The notes under the pieces are model-generated. The model saw nothing but the letters and a program-made list of their open reading frames with translations, did no database searches and was not told the origin of the DNA. 64,000 nucleotides of DNA from Hondaea fermentalgiana. Its lineage: Eukaryota; Sar; Bigyra; Thraustochytrida; Thraustochytriidae. The stretch lies in assembly GCA_014084085.1 (NCBI GenBank), contig NPFB01000122.1, positions 114,376-178,375 on the forward strand, given 5' to 3'. Shown here one piece after another: positions 22,098 through 31,045 of this stretch (its first letter is position 1; each line of letters starts with the position of its first letter). A program made the translations under genes and the position numbers.

Positions 22098-25000
22098 ATG
22101 ATGCCGGCAGCCCAGGTCGCTGCCACAGACGAGGCAGTGCCCATCATTGCAGTGGCAAGAGACGTGACGCCGCCGCCCACGGGAAGCCAGGCCCGGTCTC
22201 AGGAACCAGGCCGGCAAGAGCCGCAGCAGCAGCCGCAGCAGCAGCCGCAGCAGCAGCCGCAAACCATGGGTGGGTTTTCGACGACGAAAGCAGACGCTGG
22301 AGGTCCAGGAGCGCACCAACAAGAACACACGGTGCGCATTCAAAGCGAGGACTCATGGCTCGACATGGAGGACTTTGAAGGGAGCAAACGCGGGCCAAGC
22401 ACGAGGTGCGGCAAGTTTGTTGCCAAAATCCTCGCCTTTATCAGGTATCGCAGGTTCAAGGTTGCTCTCTTTTGCATTGGTGTCCTTTGCATTCTTGCGG
22501 GAATTCTCTCCTACTATCTCGAGTCTCTCGAAACCCAGTCTAAGTTCTTTTACAGAGCGCTCTACTTCGTTGCGGCTGCGCTCATGTCAGGAATTCTTGC
22601 CGACATAATCGTCATGCTCGTTCAACTAGTCCTCGATTACTCGATCGCAAAGGCATCCGCTGCCAACAAAGACCTCGAATACAAGTTCACCTACATTACG
22701 TACTACTTTTCCATGGTCCGCAGCTTCACAAGTCGTCTCATTTGGACCATCCTTGTCATTATCGCCTTTGCTGTCATCGTGCCTCGCACCGCCGACAACT
22801 CTGTATCTCCCTCGTGGGCCATGGCGTACTATCACCTGAGCCGCCTGCTCGGCATCCTCGCCCTCGTCATTGCCACACGCATCGTCTCCAAGGTGCTCAG
22901 GCAATGGCTGGCGCAGGACTTTGGCGCACGATCTTTTCGCCCACGTATCCGTGAGTCCCTCGCGCACGAGCACTTTATTGCCGCGCTGCGTGGCTCAGAG
23001 GGAACGGCCGTCTTCAAGACGCTCTTCAACAATTCTCGCAACATGTCCATGGAGGGCGGTGTTGACCCGGAGATTTGGCAAACTCTCATGCAATACGTCA
23101 TCTCGCACCATGTTGACGGCTCCGAGCCTCCTTCGGGCAAGCATGTGGCGCGCAAACATGCCAAGGCCACTTCGGGCCTCGCAAAACGATCAAGACCCAT
23201 TGCTATCCAAATCTTTGCACGTATCCTTGCCAAGCTAGAAGAGCTCGGACACTTTAGACAAAAGCAAGAACAGGAACGAGAGCAACAAGAGGCAAAGGAA
23301 GCGGCTGCGATCTCGGAAGTTGATGATAACGTCAACAACGCACGCAACCAATATCCGGTAGAGGGCTCGGGATCAAGTCCCACCGCCAAAGGCGGGTCGG
23401 GCACCGTCAGTGCGGCACGGCGTGCGAGCGCCTCGAGCGTCGCATCTGGCACTGGCACTAGCGCCAGTGCCAGTGCCAATTCGCGTCGCCCTTCTTTCAC
23501 AGCCGAGGGATCCATCTTGGCAGGGTCAAATTCGATGCGCGGAGGCGACGACAACAATAACGCCAACAGCAATGCCAACAGCAATGAGGACGAGGACAAT
23601 GAGGACGAAGACGAAGACGATGAGGATGACCAGCTTGCAATCCTCTCGACTCTTTCCAACAGGCTTTCCGCTTCGAAATCAACAAACAGTATTGGCGACG
23701 CCAACGTCGAAGAAGCCAAGGAGGATACGCACGACGCAGCGTCTCAAGATGCGCGCGACAGCATCGATCGCGATCGCATGCAACAAGACGATGACATGAT
23801 GGGCAATTCACAACTTGCTGAAGGCGCCGAAGGAGATGCGCAGGCAGCACCAGGCACCCTCGCTCGATCCGGAACGTCGCGGCGTCGCTGGCAGCGCGTA
23901 AATCTAGCACGCCAGCAGGGAATGCTGCGACTCAATGGAGGCAGTAACGGGGGAGAGAATAATAATACTGTTGCGATGAGCGATGCGGAATTAGCCGAAG
24001 ACACCTTTCGATTGACGAAAATGGTGCGCAAGCTCGCCAAGGACCTCAATAAAGTTGAACGCGACAGCTCACGACCCAGTCTTGCGGGCCAGACGATGGT
24101 GTCGAGCATTAGCTCGACTCGCGTCGGGACGCGCATCATTCTCGAAGAAGACTTTGTCGATGCCTTTTCGCGCAAAGACGCCAGCGTGCCATGGGATAAA
24201 TTATGGAAGAAATACCTCGACCCGGAGAATACGGGCTTCATTACGTGGCAGCGTTTTCGTAAGCGTCTGCTCGACATGTTCGAGTTCCGGCTCAACTTGG
24301 CATTGACCATTCTTGATGCTCAAGCTGTTATCAAGAGTATGGATGGTCTTATTATGTCAGGTCTCATTGTTGTGGTCCTTATTATTGGTCTCACCATGTA
24401 CTCGAGCGACTTTGTCTCGCTGCTGGCAAGCTTGGGTACCGTGATTGTCGGCTACTCGTTCATTTTCGGCAGCTCAGTGCAGGAGTGCTTCGACAATGTC
24501 ATCTTCCTCTTTGGCATGCACCCGTACGATGTGGGTGATGTTATCCTTATCGACGATCGGCGCTTCAAGGTCGCTCGCATTCGTCTTTTGACGACGGACT
24601 TTGTGCGGAATGATGGCAGCTTCATCCGCCGCTCCAACCGCACATTACGCGACGTGGTTCTTATCAATCTGTCCACTTCGGAAAAACATTGCCAGGACTT
24701 TTCGACCCTGCTGCCTGCTGTCGAGGTCACCGAGCAATTTATGCAGCTATTGCAAGGGGATATCAACAAGTTTGTGGCGCAGCATCTCGACATGTTCGCC
24801 TCCATTTCTACCTTTGTAGTGGAACTCGCGCATCCGCTTGATTTGCAGGGTGAGCTCAGCGCGCGCGGTACGCACCCTACGCACGCCCGTGTCCGCTTCT
24901 GGGTATCCTTTGCGTTTACCTTTGAGGAAATCTCGCGCATTACTGCAGCGCGCACCACATTTTTGCTTTTCATTGGCGATGCACTGCGTCAGCGCGGCGT

Positions 25001-25106
25001 CATCAAGCCTCTTGTAATCGATGGTCCGCACGCCCCGCGTGAGCGCGAGGAACCGGTAGCCGCCGTCGAGAGCGTGGCATCAAGCCTGCTTGCCAGCTCC
25101 TCGTAA
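22098..25106 (+). CDS. MscS/MSL-type mechanosensitive channel, array copy 3
   Basis: A 1002-residue paralogue. The frame is open upstream of 22098, but this is the first ATG. Seen: a (QQQP)n tract near residues 45-56, an EDSWL motif shortly before the first helix, then four helices. The HHVDG box (H337) follows, then a long insert (about 390-600) rich in Asn, Ser, Glu and Asp, and an EF-hand-like loop starting D708 (LDPENTGFITW, Arg at position 12). The fifth helix begins after M748; the pore helix ends VGYSFIFGSS; HPYDVGD and the beta domain complete the protein. The segment after the fourth helix (FRPRIRESL) corresponds to the conserved helix after TM4 in plant MSL proteins. Closest to copy 4; the two share IRRSNRTLRD and NLSTSEKHCQDF in the beta domain. 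Intronless. Confidence 0.93.
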   Translation: MMPAAQVAATDEAVPIIAVARDVTPPPTGSQARSQEPGRQEPQQQPQQQPQQQPQTMGGFSTTKADAGGPGAHQQEHTVRIQSEDSWLDMEDFEGSKRGPSTRCGKFVAKILAFIRYRRFKVALFCIGVLCILAGILSYYLESLETQSKFFYRALYFVAAALMSGILADIIVMLVQLVLDYSIAKASAANKDLEYKFTYITYYFSMVRSFTSRLIWTILVIIAFAVIVPRTADNSVSPSWAMAYYHLSRLLGILALVIATRIVSKVLRQWLAQDFGARSFRPRIRESLAHEHFIAALRGSEGTAVFKTLFNNSRNMSMEGGVDPEIWQTLMQYVISHHVDGSEPPSGKHVARKHAKATSGLAKRSRPIAIQIFARILAKLEELGHFRQKQEQEREQQEAKEAAAISEVDDNVNNARNQYPVEGSGSSPTAKGGSGTVSAARRASASSVASGTGTSASASANSRRPSFTAEGSILAGSNSMRGGDDNNNANSNANSNEDEDNEDEDEDDEDDQLAILSTLSNRLSASKSTNSIGDANVEEAKEDTHDAASQDARDSIDRDRMQQDDDMMGNSQLAEGAEGDAQAAPGTLARSGTSRRRWQRVNLARQQGMLRLNGGSNGGENNNTVAMSDAELAEDTFRLTKMVRKLAKDLNKVERDSSRPSLAGQTMVSSISSTRVGTRIILEEDFVDAFSRKDASVPWDKLWKKYLDPENTGFITWQRFRKRLLDMFEFRLNLALTILDAQAVIKSMDGLIMSGLIVVVLIIGLTMYSSDFVSLLASLGTVIVGYSFIFGSSVQECFDNVIFLFGMHPYDVGDVILIDDRRFKVARIRLLTTDFVRNDGSFIRRSNRTLRDVVLINLSTSEKHCQDFSTLLPAVEVTEQFMQLLQGDINKFVAQHLDMFASISTFVVELAHPLDLQGELSARGTHPTHARVRFWVSFAFTFEEISRITAARTTFLLFIGDALRQRGVIKPLVIDGPHAPREREEPVAAVESVASSLLASSS

Positions 25107-26127
25107 CTTTAAAAATTGAAAGAAGACTCGCATTCACCAATCATGGCTTGAAGCCCGTCATGTTTTCCTTCGTGCGTGTGTGCGCGTGCGTGTGCGTGTG
25201 CGTGTGTGCCTCCTTTCCTTGTTTTGCGATACAAGTCGTCGATCGGGTATGAAGTGGCTCTCAGGGGAGCTCACTCTCTGCCACAACCAGTCTGCTAGCC
25301 ACCAGTAGCCTTCCTTCTAATGATCATCATTGATGATCATGAGAACAAAATGCGCCGCGTAGCCATCACTCTTCCTCTCGTTTCCTATCGACATCATCTG
25401 AGGTACGATTGACACTCTCATCACTGCCATTGCTCTTGCTTTCGTGTGCTGGAGAATAAATGATTGGCCGGCAGATCCAGCTCTTGCACGCCTCGGGGTT
25501 CAGCTTCCGCACCCTGTAAATCTTCTACCGCAGCTGCCAGGAGCTTGCGCTCTTTTTTTTCGCTCTCTCCTCGACCAGCCACAGCAGCCTCGCCACTCCG
25601 TGTCATCAATCTCGCGAACTCCTCGCGAACCCGATTCGCCGTCTTGTGCCAGCAGCCAGCCAGCCGGCTGCCTGCAGTCGGGGCTCTGGGAAGCCAGCTG
25701 CCATGGCTGCTTCCTTTGCTTGTTTGTCGCTGGTTCGCGATTCATTCCGCAAACTGAGATTGCAAATCGTGACGTGAAGGGAAGAAGCGAGTGTCTGCGA
25801 GTCCGAGTCCAAATCGTCGCGGTCCGACCGACCGACCGGCCGGCTCGACGGCAGAGCCCGAAAGGATAGCAGGTCGATCGATCGACCGCCCGAGCCCTGC
25901 CGTGAAGCCAAGGCGCCGCGAGCGGAGGCGCGGCAGCGGGCGACGGCGGCGCAGACGACAGAGACGCGCTGCGAACTGCAGGCGGACCCCGTTCGCGCCG
26001 AGGCGTCGGGTTGATCTGATCGGCAATCGCCCTTGAAGCAAGGCTCGGCAGCAGGGCCCGGCTTGGCCTCGGCGCGTGAACCACGCACGCGCGCGCGGAG
26101 AAGGCAGTAGCAGCGCGCTCCGACGCG
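25107..26127. other. Intergenic region, channel copies 3-4
   Basis: About 1.0 kb without a gene. It holds a GTGTGCG-type repeat (25176-25210), the hairpin at 25320-25340, and the palindrome GGTCGATCGATCGACC (25872-25887), which lies 240 bases before the copy 4 ATG. Confidence 0.5.
25320..25340. repeat. Perfect 10-base inverted repeat 3' of channel copy 3
   Basis: Arms ATGATCATCA and TGATGATCAT flank a single central T, 214 bases after the copy 3 stop. It could be a 3'-end or regulatory hairpin; no function is shown. Confidence 0.8.
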
Positions 26128-28935
26128 ATGGCAAGTCCCTCTCGGTCAGACAATGGCGAGGCGCGGAAAACTCGCGTTGGCTTTGCCGAAGGCCCATGGC
26201 GCACGGGGGGGGCGACGAGCCCGAGGACGGCGCCAGCGGCGCCATCCCATTTGGAACCCATCGTGCCGGCGGAGCATAGCTTGCAGATCTCGGCGCAAGA
26301 CTCGTGGCTTGGCGATGACGAGCTCGAACATAGCAGACGCGAGGAACGGCGGCCTCCAGTGATAAAAAAGGTAGCGGGCTTCTTTTTGCGGCGCAAGTTC
26401 AAGTTGGCTCTTTTTATCATTGGCGTTGGGTTTTTACTCGCTGGCATCCTCTCGTACTACGTTACGAGCACCGGAGCGCAGTCGAAATACTTTTACAGAG
26501 GCATGTACTTTGTGTCGGCCTCGCTCATGGCCGGCATTGTCGCGGACGTTAGTATGCTGTGTCTTGAGAATTTGCTCGAATTCTTTTACTCCAGGACCTC
26601 TTCGGACAAGAACCTCGAGTTCACCTTTACTTCGATCACATACTATTTTTCACTGGTTCGTAACACTGCATCGCACCTCGTCTGGTGTGTCCTCGTGATT
26701 ATTGCCTTCACCGTGGCTGTCCCGCGTCTCGATGGACACACGATTGCTCCCACCTGGGCTCTGCCTTATTACCACCTGATTCGTGTCTTGGGAATCCTCG
26801 CACTCATTATTGCCTCGCGTATTGCCTCCAAGGTGCTACGTCAATGGTTGGCGCAGGATTTTGGAGCGCGGTCGTTCCGGCCTCGCATCGTGGAGTCCTT
26901 TGGCCACGAGCACTTCGTCGCGCTGCTTTGTGGCAGCGGCCGGAGCCCAGTCTTTCGGACACTTTACAAGAATTCGCGCGCCATGTCTGGCAACGAGGCG
27001 TCAAACCCGGAGCTCTGGCAGACCTTTTCTCACTATGTGATATCGCACCATGTGAATGGTGCCGAGCCCAGCTCGGGCCGTCACACCTTGCGAAAGTTCG
27101 GCCAAAGCAGCGCCCTTGCAAGACGTGCGCGGCCAGTTGCGATTCGGATCTTTGCGCGAATTCTCTCGAAACTCGACAGACTTTCCCAGGTTCGTGCCGA
27201 GCAAAGCAAAACTGACGACGCTGCCCTTGACGTCAAAGAGGATTCTGAATCATCGCGCGCGGAGAGAGCGGAACAGGAGGAGGTCCCCGCGGCCGCTTCA
27301 GCTCCGCGGAGCCCCTTAGGTGCCGCGTCTTTCGAACTGGCTCCACTGTCTTCGAACTCGCAAAGTAATACAGCTATGGATGACGAAGATGACGACGATA
27401 GAAGGGACGACGAAACCAAGGAGCGCATGCATTGGCAGCAGCAACGTACAACGGTCCCGAAGCACCATCCCACGGAGGACGAGCGTGGTGGAGCCTCACC
27501 GCGTGCCCAACCGGACGAAATCGGCGGTACTGTTCTCTCGCAAGCCACAAGGGAAACCAGCCAAGGAGCCCAGACATTACCAGCTATGAGTGCGCGCTGG
27601 CGTCACGCCAACCTTTTACGCCAAGGAGGCGCCGCTCGGTTGGTGCGTGCAAAAGACACTGTAACCCTCAGTGATGCCGACCTGGCCGAGGACACCAACT
27701 TGCTTCTGGATATGATGAAGCGGACATCAAAGAGTGTCGACCCCGGCCTGGTGGCGTCCGCTACGCAGAGCACTGGCGTTTTGGCGACTTCTGATGGCGC
27801 TGCAGATACCTCGAATACAGATATCGATCCCTCCCCAAGCCAAAACTTCCTCGGATCACTAGGTAAACTCGGACGCGCGCGTTCGCGCGTTGAAATGTCG
27901 AGAGATATGCTGGGACAGAGCTCAACGACAATGGCTACACGTATCATTGTCAAGGAGGACTTTGTGGATGCTTTTTCACTGGAAAACACTGACACGAGGG
28001 AGCAATGGGAAAAAGTCTGGAAAGAATTTCTCGATCCGGAAAACACCGGCTTCATCACATGGCAGCGTTTTCGCAAGCAGCTCCTTGACATGTTTGAGTT
28101 TCGTTTTAACCTGGCGCTGACCATTTTGGACGCGCAGGCCGTCATCAAGAGCATGGATGGTCTCATCATGTCGGGATTGCTCGTCTTTGTCCTCGTCATT
28201 GGACTCACCATGTATTCGAGTGACTTCGTCTCACTTCTCGCGAGCTTTGGCACTATGCTCGTTGGTTACTCCTTCATCTTTGGCAGTTCCGTTCAGGAGA
28301 GCTTTGACAACGTCATTTTTCTTTTCGGTGTGCATCCATATGATGTGGGCGACGTCGTGCTCATTGATGACCGTCGCTTCAAGGTGGCCCGCATTCGTCT
28401 GTTGACGACTGACTTTATGCGCAACGATGGTAGCTTCATTCGTCGCTCGAACCGCACTTTGCGCGACTTGGCACTCATCAACTTGTCAACGTCCGAAAAA
28501 CATTGCCAAGATTTCTCCACGCTTCTCCCCGTTGTGGACGTCACGGAGGCTTTTATGCAGTCGCTGCAGATGAGTCTCAACGAGCTTGTGGCGCAGCGTC
28601 CCGATATGTACGTGTCGATCTCGAGTTTCGTCAACAACATTGTTCACCCGCTCGATGCTACTGGAGAGCTTAGCGCGCGTGGCACTCACCCAACGCACTC
28701 GCGTATCACCTTTTGGGTTTCCTTTGCTTTTACGCTGGAGGAGATCACGCGCTATTCCGCGGCACGGACAACGTTTCTGCTCTATGTTGGCGCGGCCCTC
28801 ACGCGTCTTGGCGTTGCCAAGCCGCTCATTGCCGACTCTCCACACGCAACCCACGAAACCGGTGACATCGACAGCGACAGCGAGCCTGGGGCTGATGTCA
28901 AGATTGCCGACGACAATGGTCCCGTTCCGAGCTGA
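26128..28935 (+). CDS. MscS/MSL-type mechanosensitive channel, array copy 4
   Basis: A 935-residue paralogue, closest to copy 3. Seen: a QDSWL motif before the first helix, four helices, and the box as HHVNG (H307; Asn replaces Asp). The acidic insert covers about 350-600. An EF-hand-like loop starts at D636 (LDPENTGFITW). The fifth helix follows M676, then the pore helix VGYSFIFGSS, HPYDVGD and the beta domain ending near SARGTHPTHSRITFW. A run of eight G at 26205-26212 lies inside the N-terminal coding part and could be a slippage or assembly-error site; the frame is kept as given. The C-terminus is Asp/Ser-rich. Intronless. Confidence 0.93.
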   Translation: MASPSRSDNGEARKTRVGFAEGPWRTGGATSPRTAPAAPSHLEPIVPAEHSLQISAQDSWLGDDELEHSRREERRPPVIKKVAGFFLRRKFKLALFIIGVGFLLAGILSYYVTSTGAQSKYFYRGMYFVSASLMAGIVADVSMLCLENLLEFFYSRTSSDKNLEFTFTSITYYFSLVRNTASHLVWCVLVIIAFTVAVPRLDGHTIAPTWALPYYHLIRVLGILALIIASRIASKVLRQWLAQDFGARSFRPRIVESFGHEHFVALLCGSGRSPVFRTLYKNSRAMSGNEASNPELWQTFSHYVISHHVNGAEPSSGRHTLRKFGQSSALARRARPVAIRIFARILSKLDRLSQVRAEQSKTDDAALDVKEDSESSRAERAEQEEVPAAASAPRSPLGAASFELAPLSSNSQSNTAMDDEDDDDRRDDETKERMHWQQQRTTVPKHHPTEDERGGASPRAQPDEIGGTVLSQATRETSQGAQTLPAMSARWRHANLLRQGGAARLVRAKDTVTLSDADLAEDTNLLLDMMKRTSKSVDPGLVASATQSTGVLATSDGAADTSNTDIDPSPSQNFLGSLGKLGRARSRVEMSRDMLGQSSTTMATRIIVKEDFVDAFSLENTDTREQWEKVWKEFLDPENTGFITWQRFRKQLLDMFEFRFNLALTILDAQAVIKSMDGLIMSGLLVFVLVIGLTMYSSDFVSLLASFGTMLVGYSFIFGSSVQESFDNVIFLFGVHPYDVGDVVLIDDRRFKVARIRLLTTDFMRNDGSFIRRSNRTLRDLALINLSTSEKHCQDFSTLLPVVDVTEAFMQSLQMSLNELVAQRPDMYVSISSFVNNIVHPLDATGELSARGTHPTHSRITFWVSFAFTLEEITRYSAARTTFLLYVGAALTRLGVAKPLIADSPHATHETGDIDSDSEPGADVKIADDNGPVPS

Positions 28936-29328
28936 CCGCTGTCGCTCAAATGCATTTTCTTTACAGTTAGGGCAACACGAAAACAAAAGCAAAAGTCACC
29001 TCTGTTGTTTTGTCTTCCTCCTGGCAAATGCCATCGCTCTATTTTAATGACGCCAAAGTGGCAAGACAAGCTCGTCCTTATCGCACCCTGCCGCAGTCTC
29101 AACCATAGCCATAGCCCCAGCCCCCACCCTAGCCAGCAAATCAGCCAAGCCAAGTTGGCCAAGCATACAGGCAGACAAACAGCCAGACATTTACATGAGG
29201 GTGGTGCACCGGCCCAAGCCCTTCCCCACAGTCAGGCCGTCTTCGCGCGCTCCCGCAGCCTGGTCCAGAGTCGGTACCCACTGTCACCAAGAATCATAAC
29301 TGTAGATAACGCTTGTGTGGCCCACAGC

Positions 29329-29365
<37 letters not shown>

Positions 29366-30224
29366 GAAACAGAGCGCTGCCCAGCGGTGTCCCAGCGTCT
29401 GTGTCCTCGGGCTGCAACTGCTGTCTGCCAGCCCAGCACGCCTGTGCACCACGCACTCCCTTGCCTCGCGCCTCCGGCCGCACCGCTGCCGCTGCATGCC
29501 GCAGGTGTCCACCGCGTTCGCTTCGTCCCGGCCGCCACTCGTGGCGCGAAGGGTGGGCCAGCGGTGGCGGCAACACCCTGGACCGTCCAAGGCGAGAAGA
29601 GCGAAGAGACGCAAAAGGGCGCCAACAGCTCCGTAATAAGCAAGCAACATGGCTGGTGAGAGAAGATGCAGCGGCCGAATACTACGCCTAGTAATCAAGC
29701 AAGCGAGCAAGCAACTCCACCCGAATGAAAAAGGCGGGAGTTAGGGTGGCAGGCGCAGCAAAGGCGGTAGAGGCAGCGCGCGGAGGACGGCAAAGGGGGG
29801 GGGAGGTGAATGTCGTCGCGTCGCGGCGCGGCGCGGCGATGAAGGGACAACGATTGGGACGACTCGGACGTTCTTGCTCGCTCGTAATGTCCTTGAGGGA
29901 CTCGGACCGCGTCGCTGCTGCGCGTGTGACGAGAGACGTAGACACGCAGGCTGGTGTCCACGGGAGCGCAGACCGTTTTTCTCTGACCCGCCTATACATT
30001 TATACTTTTACTTGGCTCTCTACTGACTGGTCATACACCGCAAAATAGGAGGAAACAGGAGGGACAGTAGGGCTCCTCCCTGTTGCAGTTGCACCCATTT
30101 GGAGAATGTGGCAACCTCGAGAAAACCCTCCCCGTCGATTCATCGTCGGCCAGACAGACAGACAGATAGCCAACCAAACAGACAGCAAAGCCTCTCGCGC
30201 GGTGGCGGGCGGAAAGAGCAACAG
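28936..30224. other. Intergenic region, channel copy 4 to truncated copy
   Basis: About 1.3 kb with no supportable gene. It contains the GA repeat, short AGCC repeats near 29100-29160 and a G-run at 29797-29804. Confidence 0.5.
29332..29362. repeat. (GA)n dinucleotide repeat
   Basis: About 15 GA units in the region downstream of channel copy 4. Confidence 0.96.
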
Positions 30225-30458
30225 ATGAAGCGCGAAGGGGGCTCAGCGCTGAGCATGGCCAAAGAGCCTGCGGACACGAGCGTGGACATCGAGGAGACGA
30301 GAGAAAGAGAAGACTCTTGGCTGCAGGGCGCACAAGAGGTTGTGAGCGAAGGGTCTTTTCTCGCGCCCAGCTTTCGGTTTCTCTGGGCTCGCAAAGGAAG
30401 TTTGGTCCTGTGCATTCTTGGCATCTTGTGCTTCCTCGTGGGTTTCTTCTTCTTCTAA
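30225..30458 (+). pseudogene. Truncated fifth MSL-type channel copy (N-terminus and first helix only)
   Basis: A 77-codon frame after channel copy 4, in the same orientation. It has an EDSWL motif and, after a short spacer, a basic residue pair and a hydrophobic helix (LVLCILGILCFLVG). This matches the start of copies 3 and 4 in order and spacing (copy 3: EDSWL, then LFCIGVLCILAGILSYY). It then ends in Phe codons and a stop. The following 240 bases show no channel-like sequence in any frame before the scaffold gap at 30702. I read it as a remnant of a fifth paralogue. It might instead be expressed as a single-helix peptide, or be a first exon (a GTGGGT lies within the helix) whose remainder is lost in the gap. 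Confidence 0.65.
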
Positions 30459-30641
30459 TTAATTTTTTAACACGGAGTCTACGAGAGAAATACATGATTT
30501 TGCGAAGGCCAATCGGCACCTAGACCCCTCCGGCTTTGATTTTTTTTTCGAATCGGTTGGTCGACCGTTCGCTCACCGGCGAGAAACGTCGATTGCCGCA
30601 GTCTTGGTCTGCAAAGTCAACTCGTTGCAAAGTTAGACCGC

Positions 30642-30671
30642 GGGCGCCCCGGGGCGCCCTATATAATATAT
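30642..30671 (+). promoter_or_regulatory. GC palindrome abutting a TATA-like element
   Basis: The perfect palindrome GGGCGCCCCGGGGCGCCC (30642-30659) is followed directly by TATATAATATAT (30660-30671). The arrangement resembles a core promoter for the RhoGEF gene, whose ATG lies about 375 bases downstream across the scaffold gap of unknown size. Function is inferred. Confidence 0.4.
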
Positions 30672-30701
30672 GGGCAGGCGGGCGCGTGAAGGGCGGAGCA
30701 G

Positions 30702-30801
30702 NNNNNNNNNNNNNNNNNNNNNNNNNNNNNNNNNNNNNNNNNNNNNNNNNNNNNNNNNNNNNNNNNNNNNNNNNNNNNNNNNNNNNNNNNNNNNNNNNNN
30801 N
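30702..30801. other. Scaffold gap (100 N)
   Basis: Exactly 100 N, so of unknown true size. It separates the truncated channel copy from the RhoGEF gene and could hide missing channel sequence. Confidence 0.99.
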
Positions 30802-31045
30802 CCCCTCCTTCCTCTTTCCCTCACCCCCCGCCCGCTCGCCGCGTGGCGTCGCGCCGGGCGGACGAGGCCGGCCCATCTTGGAGCGTCGCACGCCTCCGGT
30901 TCTCCGGCCTATTTGGGCCCCGGGAGACGTGACGGAGAAGGCGCGCGCCCGGTTTGCTTTGCTTTGATTCGGTTTGCTTCGTAGACGCCCAAGTCCCCTC
31001 CCCCCGCCCTTCAACCTCCCCGCGCGTCAACCCTTCTCGTTGAGG

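Noticed and set aside
11985..28935. Possibility that the four channels are recent identical duplicates or an assembly duplication
   Set aside because: Tails, inserts and lengths differ greatly and even copies 3 and 4 differ throughout, so they are genuine, old paralogues.
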